Assembly (NCBI RefSeq): GCF_003254475.1
Contig: NZ_QFYQ01000001.1
Span: forward strand, 62,001-126,000
Source of the DNA: Phenylobacterium soli
GTDB taxonomy: Bacteria; Pseudomonadota; Alphaproteobacteria; Caulobacterales; Caulobacteraceae
Direction of reading: 5' to 3'
DNA: 64,000 nt
In this document: positions 17,147-26,696 of the stretch, piece after piece
How positions within the stretch are numbered: the stretch's first letter is position 1
How the letters are laid out: each line of letters opens with the position of its first letter
Program-made: the position numbers and the translations under genes
The notes under the pieces: generated by a model
Told to the model about the DNA's origin: nothing
What the model saw: only the letters and a program-made list of their open reading frames with translations
Database searches by the model: none

Positions 17147-19071
17147 GCGCGGCCGAGACCAGCGCCGCACCCGCCGCCGAGACCGAGCGGCTGGCTCGCA
17201 CCTGGGCGACGCCGCCGGGCCTCTGGGGCTGGCTGACCACCGTCGATCCCAAGGAGATCGGCAAGCGCTACATCGTCACCGCCATCGGTTTCTTTGTGCT
17301 CGCCGGCCTGCTGGCGGCGGTGATGCGCGCCCAGCTGGCGCGGCCGGAGAGCGGCCTGATCAGCCCCGACCGCTACAACCAGATCTTCACCATGCACGGC
17401 ACGACGATGATGTTCCTGTTCGCCGTGCCGATCATGGAGGCCATGGGCCTCTACCTGGTGCCGCTGATGGTCGGCTCGCGATCCATGGCGTTCCCGCGGC
17501 TCAACGCCTTCAGCTACTGGATGTACCTGGCGGGCGGCCTCTTCCTCTGGATCGGCTTCGTCATGAACGTCGGGCCCGACGTGGGCTGGTTCGCCTACGT
17601 GCCGCTCTCCGGGCCGGAGTATGGGGCGGGCAAGCGCGCCGACTTCTGGGCCCAGATGATCACCTTCACCGAGGTCTCGGGCATGGCCGCCGCCGCCTCG
17701 ACGGCCACCACCATCTTCAAGATGCGCGCGCCTGGCATGACGCTCGCCCGCATGCCGCTGTTCGTCTGGGCGCAGCTCGTCACCGCCTTCATGATCATGC
17801 TGGCCATGCCGGCGGTCATGCTGGCCTCGAGCTTCCTGATCTCGGACCGGCTGATCGGCACCCACTTCTACAACTACGCCGAGGGCGGCTCGACCCTGCT
17901 CTACCAGCACCTCTTCTGGTTCTTCGGCCACCCGGAGGTATACATCATCTTCCTGCCGGGCCTGGGCATGGTCAGCGAGATCACCCAGACCTTCTGCCGG
18001 CGTTCGGTGTTCGGCTATCCGGCCATCGTCCTGTCGCTGCTCGCCACCGGCTTCCTCGCCTTCGGCCTGTGGGTCCACCACATGTTCGCGACGGGCCTGC
18101 CGCACATGGGCGACAGCTTCTACACCGCCGCCTCGATGACCATCGCCCTGCCCTCGGGCGTGCAGATCTTCTGCTGGCTGGCGACCATGTGGGACGGCAA
18201 GCCGCGACTGGCGACGCCGATGCTGTTCGTCGTCGGCTTCATCATCACCTTCGTGATGGGCGGACTGTCCGGCGTGATGCTGGCCTCGGTGCCCTTGGAC
18301 ACCCAGGTGCACGACACCTACTTCGTCGTCGCCCACTTCCACTATGTGCTGATCGGCGGCGCGGTCTTCCCGCTGCTCGGCGGCCTCTACTACTGGTTCC
18401 CGAAGGCGATCGGACGGATGCCGAACGAACGCGCCGGCAAGCTCAGCTTCTGGCTCATCTTCCTCGGCTTCCACACGGCCTTCTTCCCCATGCACATCCT
18501 CGGGCTCTGGGGCATGCCGCGGCGGGTCTGGACCTATCCGCAGGACATGGGCTGGGGCGGGCTCAACCTGCTCTCCACGCTCGGCGCCTATGTGCTGGCC
18601 ACAGGCGTCCTGGTCTACCTCGTGAACTTCGCAATGGCTTACCGGCGCGGACGGATCGCGGGACCCAATCCCTGGGGCGGCGGCGGACTGGAGTGGGCCA
18701 CTGCCTCGCCGCCGCCGTCGTACAATCTCCCGCGCCCGCCGGTGGTGGAAGGGCGCGAGCCGCTGTGGATGTCCCCGGGCGGGCCGGCGACGCTTCAGGG
18801 GCTCAGCGTCGAACACCGCGAGGTGCTGCTGACTGGCCTCGTCGACGCCGAGCCCGACGTGCGCCACGGCTCGCCCGAGCCCAGCATCTGGCCGTTCATC
18901 ACCACCCTCTCGGTGTCCGTGCTGTTCGTCGGCTCGGTCTTCGACGAATGGTGGCTGGTCTGGGGTTCGATCCCCTTCGCCCTCTGCATCCTCGGCTGGT
19001 TCTGGCCCAAGAAGGGCCATTCGAAGCGCATCGGCGCAGCCGAGAAGAACATCCCCGGAGCCCTCGCATGA
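17143..19071 (+). CDS. ctaD: Cytochrome c oxidase subunit I, lacking canonical D- and K-channel residues
   Basis: A 642-residue heme-copper oxidase core. All metal ligands are visible: heme a H85 (MHGTTMMF) and the HFH pair in VVAHFHYVLI, CuB H263 with cross-link Y267 in GHPEVY, and H312/H313 in WVHHMF; E265 is kept. Two normally conserved proton-channel residues are not. The D-channel entry motif GAPDMAFPRLNN reads GSRSMAFPRLNA (Asp to Ser114; the upstream Asn is Leu103), and the K-channel motif PTGIKIF reads PSGVQIF (Lys to Gln341). After the twelfth helix a C-terminal extension carries about two more transmembrane segments. Start and stop overlap both neighbours by 4 nt. Confidence 0.95.
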   Translation: MSAAETSAAPAAETERLARTWATPPGLWGWLTTVDPKEIGKRYIVTAIGFFVLAGLLAAVMRAQLARPESGLISPDRYNQIFTMHGTTMMFLFAVPIMEAMGLYLVPLMVGSRSMAFPRLNAFSYWMYLAGGLFLWIGFVMNVGPDVGWFAYVPLSGPEYGAGKRADFWAQMITFTEVSGMAAAASTATTIFKMRAPGMTLARMPLFVWAQLVTAFMIMLAMPAVMLASSFLISDRLIGTHFYNYAEGGSTLLYQHLFWFFGHPEVYIIFLPGLGMVSEITQTFCRRSVFGYPAIVLSLLATGFLAFGLWVHHMFATGLPHMGDSFYTAASMTIALPSGVQIFCWLATMWDGKPRLATPMLFVVGFIITFVMGGLSGVMLASVPLDTQVHDTYFVVAHFHYVLIGGAVFPLLGGLYYWFPKAIGRMPNERAGKLSFWLIFLGFHTAFFPMHILGLWGMPRRVWTYPQDMGWGGLNLLSTLGAYVLATGVLVYLVNFAMAYRRGRIAGPNPWGGGGLEWATASPPPSYNLPRPPVVEGREPLWMSPGGPATLQGLSVEHREVLLTGLVDAEPDVRHGSPEPSIWPFITTLSVSVLFVGSVFDEWWLVWGSIPFALCILGWFWPKKGHSKRIGAAEKNIPGALA

Positions 19072-19673
19072 AGGCGCCGCGGGGACTGGACCTCTCGACG
19101 CTGCCGGCCTCCGGCTTCCGGAGCCACAGCCTCTGGTACTGGGCCGGGTGCGCCTTCATGCTGATGGAGAGCGCCGGCTTCGCCCTGGGCTGCGCGGCCT
19201 ACGTCTATCTGATGAACGCCAACAGCCAGTGGCCCCTCGCCACCTCGGCCCCCGACCTCTTCTGGGGCACGGCCCAGACCGTGCTGCTGCTGGTCAGCCT
19301 CTACCCCACGATCCTGCTGTCGCGCGCCTCGCGGCGGCTGGATCGGGCCGCGACGCGCAAGCTGGCCGTGATCGTCGCCATCCTGAACGCCATCTGCCTC
19401 GTCATCCGCGCCTTCGAGTTCCCGCACCTCAACACCCGCTGGGACCAGGACGCCTATGGCTCGGTCACCTGGGCGCTGATGCTGCTGCACACGGTCCACC
19501 TGATCACCGACTTCGTGGACACCGGCTTCCTGACCGTCTTCCTCTTCACGCACCCGGTGAGCAGCGAACGGCTCTCCGACGTGGACGACGACGCCGTCTA
19601 CTGGAGCTTCGTGGTCGCCACCTGGCTGCCGATCTACCTTCTCGTCTACTGGGCGCCGAGGTGGGCCCCATGA
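19068..19673 (+). CDS. ctaE: Cytochrome c oxidase subunit III
   Basis: A 201-residue, five-helix subunit III-like protein (short bacterial form). Helices start at about residues 22, 66, 97, 131 and 178. Conserved features are SLWYWAGCAFMLMESAGFAL, the RAFEFPHLNTRWDQDAYGS loop and LHTVHLITDFVDTGF, which corresponds to the HVxxG segment of subunit III. Subunit III stabilises subunit I and its proton uptake. Start overlaps the subunit I stop (ATGA) and its own stop overlaps the next start. The similarity is weaker than for I and II, in line with the divergent subunit I. Confidence 0.88.
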   Translation: MKAPRGLDLSTLPASGFRSHSLWYWAGCAFMLMESAGFALGCAAYVYLMNANSQWPLATSAPDLFWGTAQTVLLLVSLYPTILLSRASRRLDRAATRKLAVIVAILNAICLVIRAFEFPHLNTRWDQDAYGSVTWALMLLHTVHLITDFVDTGFLTVFLFTHPVSSERLSDVDDDAVYWSFVVATWLPIYLLVYWAPRWAP

Positions 19674-20011
19674 CCCCCGAGCTCCGCCGATCCCCCTGGA
19701 CCCCATGGACGGGCCTGTTCGCCGGCGCCGCCGCCTGGTTCGCCCACCAGCAGTTCGGCGCCAACGCCAACTACTGGGATTGCCACTTCGGCGGCGTGCT
19801 CTGGACCCTGCTGCTGGCCGCCGTCTGCGGCCTGGTGACGATCGCCGGCGGATGGATGTCCTGGACCGCCCGCGCGGCGGGCAGGGGAGAGGAGCGCTCC
19901 GACACCCGGCGCTTTTCCGCTGCGGTGGGCGCGGCGACCGCCGCCATCTTCTTCCTGGCCATCCTGTTCGGGACCCTCGCCAGCCTGATCGTGCCGGCGT
20001 GCGCGCGATGA
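19670..20011 (+). CDS. Small membrane protein of the cox operon (possible CoxP-like subunit)
   Basis: A 113-residue protein with three predicted transmembrane helices (about 14-28, 42-66 and 87-108) separated by a basic cytoplasmic loop (ARAAGRGEERSDTRR). No enzymatic motif. It lies between subunit III and CtaG with 4-nt overlaps on both sides, so its synthesis is coupled to the oxidase. A CoxP- or subunit IV-like accessory role is inferred from position. A conserved-looking NYWDCHFGGVLWT segment with one Cys and one His could bind a ligand, but this is speculative. Confidence 0.78.
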   Translation: MTPELRRSPWTPWTGLFAGAAAWFAHQQFGANANYWDCHFGGVLWTLLLAAVCGLVTIAGGWMSWTARAAGRGEERSDTRRFSAAVGAATAAIFFLAILFGTLASLIVPACAR

Positions 20012-20901
20012 GACGGCCGGCGCCCCGCCTGCTCCTGTGCCTTGTCCTCGCCGTGTCGGCCCGCCCGGCGCTGGCCCACACGGCGAGCGTGGAGCCACAC
20101 CGCTGGCCGGGTCCCGAGCCCTGGATGCTGATCCCGATGCTGGTCGCCGTGGGGCTTCACGCGACGGGCTTCCTGCGCCTGCGCCGCCGCTCAGGGCCCG
20201 GTCGCGGCGAGCTCGACCGGCGCGGCCGTCTGTTCGCCGCGGGTATGATCGTGCTGGGTGGCGCGACCCTGACCCCGCTGCATGCGCTCGGCGCCCGTTC
20301 CTTCACGGCCCACATGGTCGAGCACGAGCTGATCATGCTCGCCGCCGCGCCCCTGCTCGTTCTCGCCCGGCCGCTGGGCGTGCTGCTCTGGGCCTTCCCG
20401 GCGGCGGCGCGCCGGGGCTTGGCCGAGGTCGCGCGCAACGATGCGGCCGCCGGAGCCTGGCGGACGATCACCGACCCGGTGCTCGCCACGGTGCTGCAGG
20501 CGGCGGCGCTGTGGATCTGGCACCTGCCCTCGCTGTTCGACCTGGCCCTCCGGTCGGAGGCCTGGCACGCGGCCCAGCACCTCAGTTTCTTCATCGCCGC
20601 CCTGCTCTTCTGGCAGGCCATGCTGTCGCCGCGCCGCAGCCCGTGGATGGCGGCGGCCCTGCTGTTCGTCACCTCCATGGCGACCGGCGCGCTCGGCGCC
20701 TTCATGGCGCTGTCGGAAAGCCCCTGGTATGGGCCCTACGCCGCCCTCGGCCTGGCCGCCTTCGGCCTGACGCCGAGCCAGGACCAGCAGCTGGCAGGCG
20801 TGCTGATGTGGGCGCCGGGCGGCCTGTTCCACGCCCTGATCGCGGTGCTGCTGCTGGCGCCGGCGCTGCGCAACGCGCCACGGGAGGCGGCCCATGGCTA
20901 G
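20008..20901 (+). CDS. ctaG: Cytochrome c oxidase assembly protein, CtaG (caa3) family
   Basis: A 297-residue polytopic membrane protein with N-terminal signal (LLLCLVLAVSARPALA) and about seven helices. Conserved His residues occur in FTAHMVEHELIMLAAAPLL, WIWHLPSLFD and HAAQHLSFF, the pattern of the Bacillus-type CtaG_Caa3 family (distinct from Cox11). These proteins support copper insertion or assembly of caa3 oxidases. No Cox11/Sco gene is visible in this operon, so CtaG may be the only dedicated chaperone here. It overlaps the upstream gene by 4 nt and the downstream cytochrome by 8 nt. Confidence 0.92.
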   Translation: MRRPAPRLLLCLVLAVSARPALAHTASVEPHRWPGPEPWMLIPMLVAVGLHATGFLRLRRRSGPGRGELDRRGRLFAAGMIVLGGATLTPLHALGARSFTAHMVEHELIMLAAAPLLVLARPLGVLLWAFPAAARRGLAEVARNDAAAGAWRTITDPVLATVLQAAALWIWHLPSLFDLALRSEAWHAAQHLSFFIAALLFWQAMLSPRRSPWMAAALLFVTSMATGALGAFMALSESPWYGPYAALGLAAFGLTPSQDQQLAGVLMWAPGGLFHALIAVLLLAPALRNAPREAAHG

Positions 20902-21298
20902 GGGACCGACACTGGCCGGCTTCGCCGTGCTGGCGGTGCTGATCGCGGGAGGCGGCTTCGTCGCCAATCAGATCGACGCGCACCGCCGCCTCGACCGGAA
21001 GGTTCATGTGCTGACCGGCGGCGATCCCGCTGCGGGGCGCGATACGCTCGCCAGGCTGTCGTGCGGCGGCTGCCACGAGATTCCCGGCGTCCACGGCGCG
21101 GCCGGACGGGTCGGCCCGCCCCTGACCCATTTCGCGGGGCGCGCCTTCATCGGCGGGCGGGCGAACAATACGCCGGCGAACCTGGTCCGCTGGATCCAGG
21201 ACCCGCACCAGTTCGACCCGCAGAGCGCCATGCCGCCCACCGGCGCCTCCGACCAGCAGGCGCGGGACATGGCGGCCTACCTTTACACCTTGCAGTAG
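20894..21298 (+). CDS. Membrane-anchored class I cytochrome c
   Basis: A 134-residue protein with an N-terminal helix that can act as signal anchor (LAGFAVLAVLIAGGGFVA), then a class I cytochrome c domain with CGGCH (57-61) and a candidate distal Met in SAMPPTGASDQQ. VGPPLTHFAGRAFIGG matches c-type domains found next to caa3 subunits. It is the last gene of the cox operon, overlapping ctaG by 8 nt. Together with the lipoprotein cytochrome and the subunit II fusion, the operon encodes three separate c hemes. Confidence 0.92.
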   Translation: MARGPTLAGFAVLAVLIAGGGFVANQIDAHRRLDRKVHVLTGGDPAAGRDTLARLSCGGCHEIPGVHGAAGRVGPPLTHFAGRAFIGGRANNTPANLVRWIQDPHQFDPQSAMPPTGASDQQARDMAAYLYTLQ

Positions 21299-21309
21299 GC
21301 CGGGCCGGA

Positions 21310-23817
<2,508 letters not shown>

Positions 23818-23832
23818 GGACCCAGCCCGGGA

Positions 23833-23903
23833 ACCCGAAATCGGGTCGCAAATTGAACCTCAGGTGTTGAGGTCCGGTTTATGAGCACAGCCGCGGTTGT
23901 GCT
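23833..23903. promoter_or_regulatory. cluster of three dyads in the kinase/flavoprotein divergent promoter
   Basis: Three inverted repeats lie within 71 nt: ACCCGA-AA-TCGGGT (23833-23846), ACCTCA-n5-TGAGGT (23857-23873) and AGCACA-n8-TGTGCT (23884-23903, whose loop contains CCGCGG). All arms are perfect. They fill the 122-nt gap between divergent starts at 23817 and 23940. Operator function is inferred; one or more may be chance in GC-rich DNA. Confidence 0.4.
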
Positions 23904-23939
23904 GTCGGATCCGTGGGTTGAGGGGACGGAAAGGGCCGA

Positions 23940-24848
23940 ATGCACGATTGCGTAGTGGTGGGCGCCGGGCCTGCCGGACTGACCGCGGCCATCTATCTGG
24001 GCCGCTTCCGGCGCGACGTCCTGGTGGTGGACGCCGGCTCCAGCCGGGCGGCGCGGATCCCCTTGAGCCGCAATCACCCCGGATTTCCCGACGGCGTGCG
24101 CGGCCGCGACCTCCTCGCCCGCATGCGGCTGCAGGCCGAGAAGTACGGCGCGCGCTTCCGCGACGGCCGCGTCGAACGGCTCGCGCGCGAGGGCGAGGAT
24201 TTCCGCCTCGACCTCGCCGGCGAGGAAATCCGGGCCCGCACCGTCCTCATCGCTACCGGCCTGATCGACATCGAGCCGGCCATCCCGGGGGTGCAGGAGG
24301 CGGTCGCTAAGGGCCTGATCCGCATCTGCCCGATCTGCGACGGCTACGAGACCATCGGCCAGAGGGTGGGGGTCATCGGCGCCGACGCCCACTCCGCCCG
24401 CGAGGCGATGTTCATCACGACCTACACGCCGAAGGTCGCCCTGATCCATGTTGGGGCGCCCCAGGACCTGCCGGCAGAGGCGCGCGAGGAGCTCGGGTTC
24501 GCAGGCGTCGAGCTGATCGAGACACCCATCGAGAGCGTGGTCCTGGATCGCGAACGGATCGCCGCGGTCTGCTTCGGGCCTGGCCGAAGAGAGGTGTTCG
24601 ACAGCCTCTATGCGGCGCTTGGCGTACTGCCCCGGAACCAGCTGGCGGTCGCGGCCGGCGCGCAGCTCGACGAAAGCGGCCGGCTGGTGGTCGGCGAGCA
24701 CCAGGAGACATCCATCCCGGGCCTGTACGCCGCCGGCGACGTGGTGCGCGGGTTGAATCAGATCTCCACGGCCGAAGGGGAAGGCGCCATCGCGGCCACC
24801 CGCATCCATAACAGCCTGCGCGAGGCCGAGCGTCACCGCCGGGGGTGA
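23940..24848 (+). CDS. Thioredoxin-reductase-like NAD(P)/FAD oxidoreductase
   Basis: A 302-residue two-domain flavoprotein. The FAD Rossmann motif is VVVGAGPAGLTAAIYLGR (5-22). The redox centre is CPICDGYE with C130 and C133, replacing the CATC of true TrxB. The terminal FAD motif is GLYAAGDVVRGLNQISTAEG. The NAD(P)-binding loop reads GVIGADAHSAREA rather than GGGxxAxEEA, so pyridine nucleotide preference may differ. Low-molecular-weight TrxR-like proteins of this kind reduce thioredoxins or act as dithiol oxidoreductases. The -35 box of the next transcription unit overlaps its stop codon. Confidence 0.85.
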   Translation: MHDCVVVGAGPAGLTAAIYLGRFRRDVLVVDAGSSRAARIPLSRNHPGFPDGVRGRDLLARMRLQAEKYGARFRDGRVERLAREGEDFRLDLAGEEIRARTVLIATGLIDIEPAIPGVQEAVAKGLIRICPICDGYETIGQRVGVIGADAHSAREAMFITTYTPKVALIHVGAPQDLPAEAREELGFAGVELIETPIESVVLDRERIAAVCFGPGRREVFDSLYAALGVLPRNQLAVAAGAQLDESGRLVVGEHQETSIPGLYAAGDVVRGLNQISTAEGEGAIAATRIHNSLREAERHRRG

Positions 24849-24873
24849 CTCCGCGACGTGCGGCCTCTATAAG
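24845..24873 (+). promoter_or_regulatory. candidate promoter of the aro leader transcript
   Basis: GTGACT (24845-24850) and TATAAG (24868-24873) are separated by 17 bp. The predicted start of transcription, about 7 nt downstream of the -10, falls within a few bases of the leader-peptide ATG at 24883. The leader peptide would therefore be made from a leaderless or nearly leaderless mRNA, as known for the rhizobial trp leader. Confidence 0.6.
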
Positions 24874-24882
24874 CCTGTCCCG

Positions 24883-24966
24883 ATGATCCTCGCCGCCAGC
24901 CAATATTCGTTTTGGTACTTTGGCTATCCGACGCCCCTGGCGCCGGCAGAGGATCGTTCGGCCTAA
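24883..24966 (+). CDS. Aromatic-rich leader peptide of the DAHP synthase attenuator
   Basis: A 27-codon reading frame upstream of the DAHP synthase gene. Residues 8-15 read YSFWYFGY, i.e. three Tyr, two Phe and one Trp within eight codons (24904-24927); the full peptide ends in APAEDRSA. Such enrichment is the hallmark of ribosome-mediated attenuation leaders, here sensing all three aromatic amino acids that end the pathway started by the downstream enzyme. The ATG lies 10 nt after the -10 box and lacks a Shine-Dalgarno, consistent with leaderless translation. The stop codon is 25 nt before the terminator stem. Confidence 0.88.
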   Translation: MILAASQYSFWYFGYPTPLAPAEDRSA

Positions 24967-25016
24967 GACCAACCGCCGAACCCTCTCGCAGCCGCCAGGA
25001 ACCTGGCGGCTTTTTT
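24892..25016 (+). promoter_or_regulatory. transcription attenuator (1:2 / 2:3 / 3:4 pairing) for DAHP synthase
   Basis: Four segments can pair in alternative ways. Segment 1 GCCGCCAG (24892-24899) pairs with segment 2 CCTGGCG (24936-24942). Segment 2 is the exact complement of segment 3 CGCCAGG (24993-24999). Segment 3 also pairs with segment 4 CCTGGCGGC (25002-25010) to form the terminator. A ribosome stalled on the aromatic codons (24904-24927) covers segment 1 and frees 2 to pair with 3 (antitermination). A ribosome that reaches the stop (24964) masks 2 and lets 3:4 terminate. The geometry is that of the classical trp/phe attenuators. Confidence 0.85.
24991..25016 (+). terminator. intrinsic terminator of the aro attenuator
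   Basis: GCCGCCAG and CTGGCGGC form an 8-bp GC-rich stem closed by a GAAC tetraloop, immediately followed by six T (25011-25016). It lies 37 nt before the DAHP synthase start and inside the same transcription unit, so it acts as a conditional terminator. Confidence 0.9.
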
Positions 25017-25052
25017 CATGCCGCCGGACCTGCTCCACTCCAGGACCCGACC

Positions 25053-26147
25053 ATGACCCGCCCGACCGAAGACCTCCGCATCCGCCAGCTCGACGTGCTC
25101 TCGCCGCCCTCGCAGGTGATCGGCGAGTTGCCGTCCACCTCGCGCATCTCCGACGTGGTGACCGACGCGCGTCAGTCCGTGCACCGCATCCTGCAGGGCG
25201 AGGACGACCGCTTGGTGGTGGTCATCGGTCCGTGCTCGATCCACGATCCGGCCGCGGCCATGGAGTACGCCCGCCGGCTGGCGCCGGAGCGGCGGCGTCA
25301 CGCCGGTGATCTCGAGGTCGTCATGCGGGTCTACTTCGAGAAGCCGCGCACCACCGTCGGCTGGAAGGGTCTGATCAACGACCCGGACATGGACGGCGGT
25401 TTCAAGATCAACGAGGGGCTGCGCCGCGCCCGGCGGCTGCTGCTGGAGGTCAATGCGCTCGAGCTGCCGGCCGCCTGCGAATTCCTGGACGTGATGACGC
25501 CGCAGTACCTGGCGGACCTGGTGGCCTGGGGCGCGATCGGGGCGCGCACCACCGAGAGCCAGATCCACCGCGAGATGGCCTCCGGCCTCTCCTGCCCCGT
25601 CGGCTTCAAGAATGGCACGGCGGGCGATGTGAAGGTCGCGGTCGACGCGGTGCTCGCCGCGTCCAGCCCGCATCATTTCCTGGCCGTGACCAAGGAGGGG
25701 CGCGCGGCCGTCGCGGCCACCACCGGCAACCCGGACGCCCACATCGTGCTGCGCGGCGGCAAGCGGCCGAACTACGACGCCACCAGCATCGCCGCCGCCG
25801 CCGTGGAGCTGCGCAAGGCGGGCCTGCCCGAGCGGGTGATGATCGACGTCAGCCATGCCAACAGCGGCAAGGACCACCGCAACCAGCCGCCGGTCACGCT
25901 GGAGGTCGCCGCCCAGGTGGCCGCGGGGGAAACCGCCATCATGGGCGTGATGATCGAGAGTCATCTCGTCGCCGGCCGCCAGGACCACGTCCCGGGGCGG
26001 CCGCTGACCTACGGCCAGTCGGTTACCGACGCCTGCATCGACTGGGAGTCGTCGGTGACCCTGCTCGACAAGCTGGCGGCGGCGGTGCGGGCCCGGCGGC
26101 GCGCCCGCACCGGCGAAACCGCCCCTGCGCCGGAGCCGGTGCGCTAG
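25053..26147 (+). CDS. aroG: 3-deoxy-7-phosphoheptulonate (DAHP) synthase, class I alpha (AroFGH) type
   Basis: Condenses phosphoenolpyruvate with erythrose 4-phosphate, the first step of the shikimate pathway. The 364-residue protein has GPCSIHDP (59-66), RVYFEKPRTTVGWKGLINDP, the ARTTESQIHREM and PVGFKNGT catalytic segments, and the metal-site HANSGKDHRNQP, all typical of E. coli AroF/G/H. Allosteric specificity cannot be read reliably. The start is ATG 25053 with AGGA at 25042-25045. Expression is probably controlled by the attenuator just upstream. The stop overlaps the stop of the convergent Lrp gene by 4 nt. Confidence 0.96.
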   Translation: MTRPTEDLRIRQLDVLSPPSQVIGELPSTSRISDVVTDARQSVHRILQGEDDRLVVVIGPCSIHDPAAAMEYARRLAPERRRHAGDLEVVMRVYFEKPRTTVGWKGLINDPDMDGGFKINEGLRRARRLLLEVNALELPAACEFLDVMTPQYLADLVAWGAIGARTTESQIHREMASGLSCPVGFKNGTAGDVKVAVDAVLAASSPHHFLAVTKEGRAAVAATTGNPDAHIVLRGGKRPNYDATSIAAAAVELRKAGLPERVMIDVSHANSGKDHRNQPPVTLEVAAQVAAGETAIMGVMIESHLVAGRQDHVPGRPLTYGQSVTDACIDWESSVTLLDKLAAAVRARRRARTGETAPAPEPVR

Positions 26148-26569
26148 CGATCGAACTTGGTGGAGAGCACGATCGAGGAGTTCGTGCGCTCCACGCCTTT
26201 CACCGCACCGATCTCGTCGATAAGGCCGTCCATCTCGGCGACCGACGGCGCCTCGACCTCGGCGATCATGTCGAAGGGGCCGCTGACCGACTGCAGGGTG
26301 CGCACCCCGGGCAGGCGGCGCAGCGCCTGGATCACCGCGGCGGCCTGTTTCGGCTCCACCGTCAGCATGACGTAGGCGTGGATCTGCCGGGCGGTCTCGG
26401 CCTCGGAGAGCTTCACCGAATAGCCGGCTATCACACCGCTGCGCTCCAGCCGCGCCAGCCGGCTCTGCACGGTGGTGCGCGACAGGCCGAGCGCGCGGGC
26501 GAGTTCGGCCACCGGGGCGCGGGCGTTCTCGCGCAGCCGGGCGAGCAGGTGCTGGTCGAGGTCGTCCAT
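26144..26569 (-). CDS. Lrp/AsnC family transcriptional regulator
   Basis: A 141-residue Lrp-like protein: N-terminal winged HTH (DDLDQHLLARLRENARAPVA, with recognition helix SRTTVQSRLARLERSG) and a C-terminal RAM ligand-binding domain with SVSGPFDMIAEVEAPS, the usual effector turn. The start ATG 26569 gives the family's usual length; frames further upstream are unlikely. It is divergent from the lysine-dehydrogenase/ALDH7 operon 127 nt away, so by analogy with other Lrp-type catabolic regulators it probably senses lysine or a degradation product and controls that operon. It overlaps the DAHP synthase gene tail-to-tail by 4 nt. Confidence 0.93.
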   Translation of the reverse strand: MDDLDQHLLARLRENARAPVAELARALGLSRTTVQSRLARLERSGVIAGYSVKLSEAETARQIHAYVMLTVEPKQAAAVIQALRRLPGVRTLQSVSGPFDMIAEVEAPSVAEMDGLIDEIGAVKGVERTNSSIVLSTKFDR

Positions 26570-26615
26570 CTTGCCATTCCGACGCCATGGTTCGGCGATA
26601 CGCCCAGAACATCCC

Positions 26616-26640
26616 TCAATTCCGCCGAACTGCCAATTGA
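26616..26640. promoter_or_regulatory. inverted repeat in Lrp / lysine-catabolism divergent promoter
   Basis: TCAATT (26616-26621) and AATTGA (26635-26640) form a perfect dyad with centres 19 bp apart, roughly two helical turns, in an unusually AT-rich spot for this genome. It lies between the Lrp-type regulator and the operon it probably controls. Lrp-type sites are degenerate, so this is a candidate only. Confidence 0.4.
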
Positions 26641-26696
26641 ATCCGGCTGAGCCGTGGCCGACGCTTGAGTCTACGAAATCCTGGGAGGCGGAGCAC

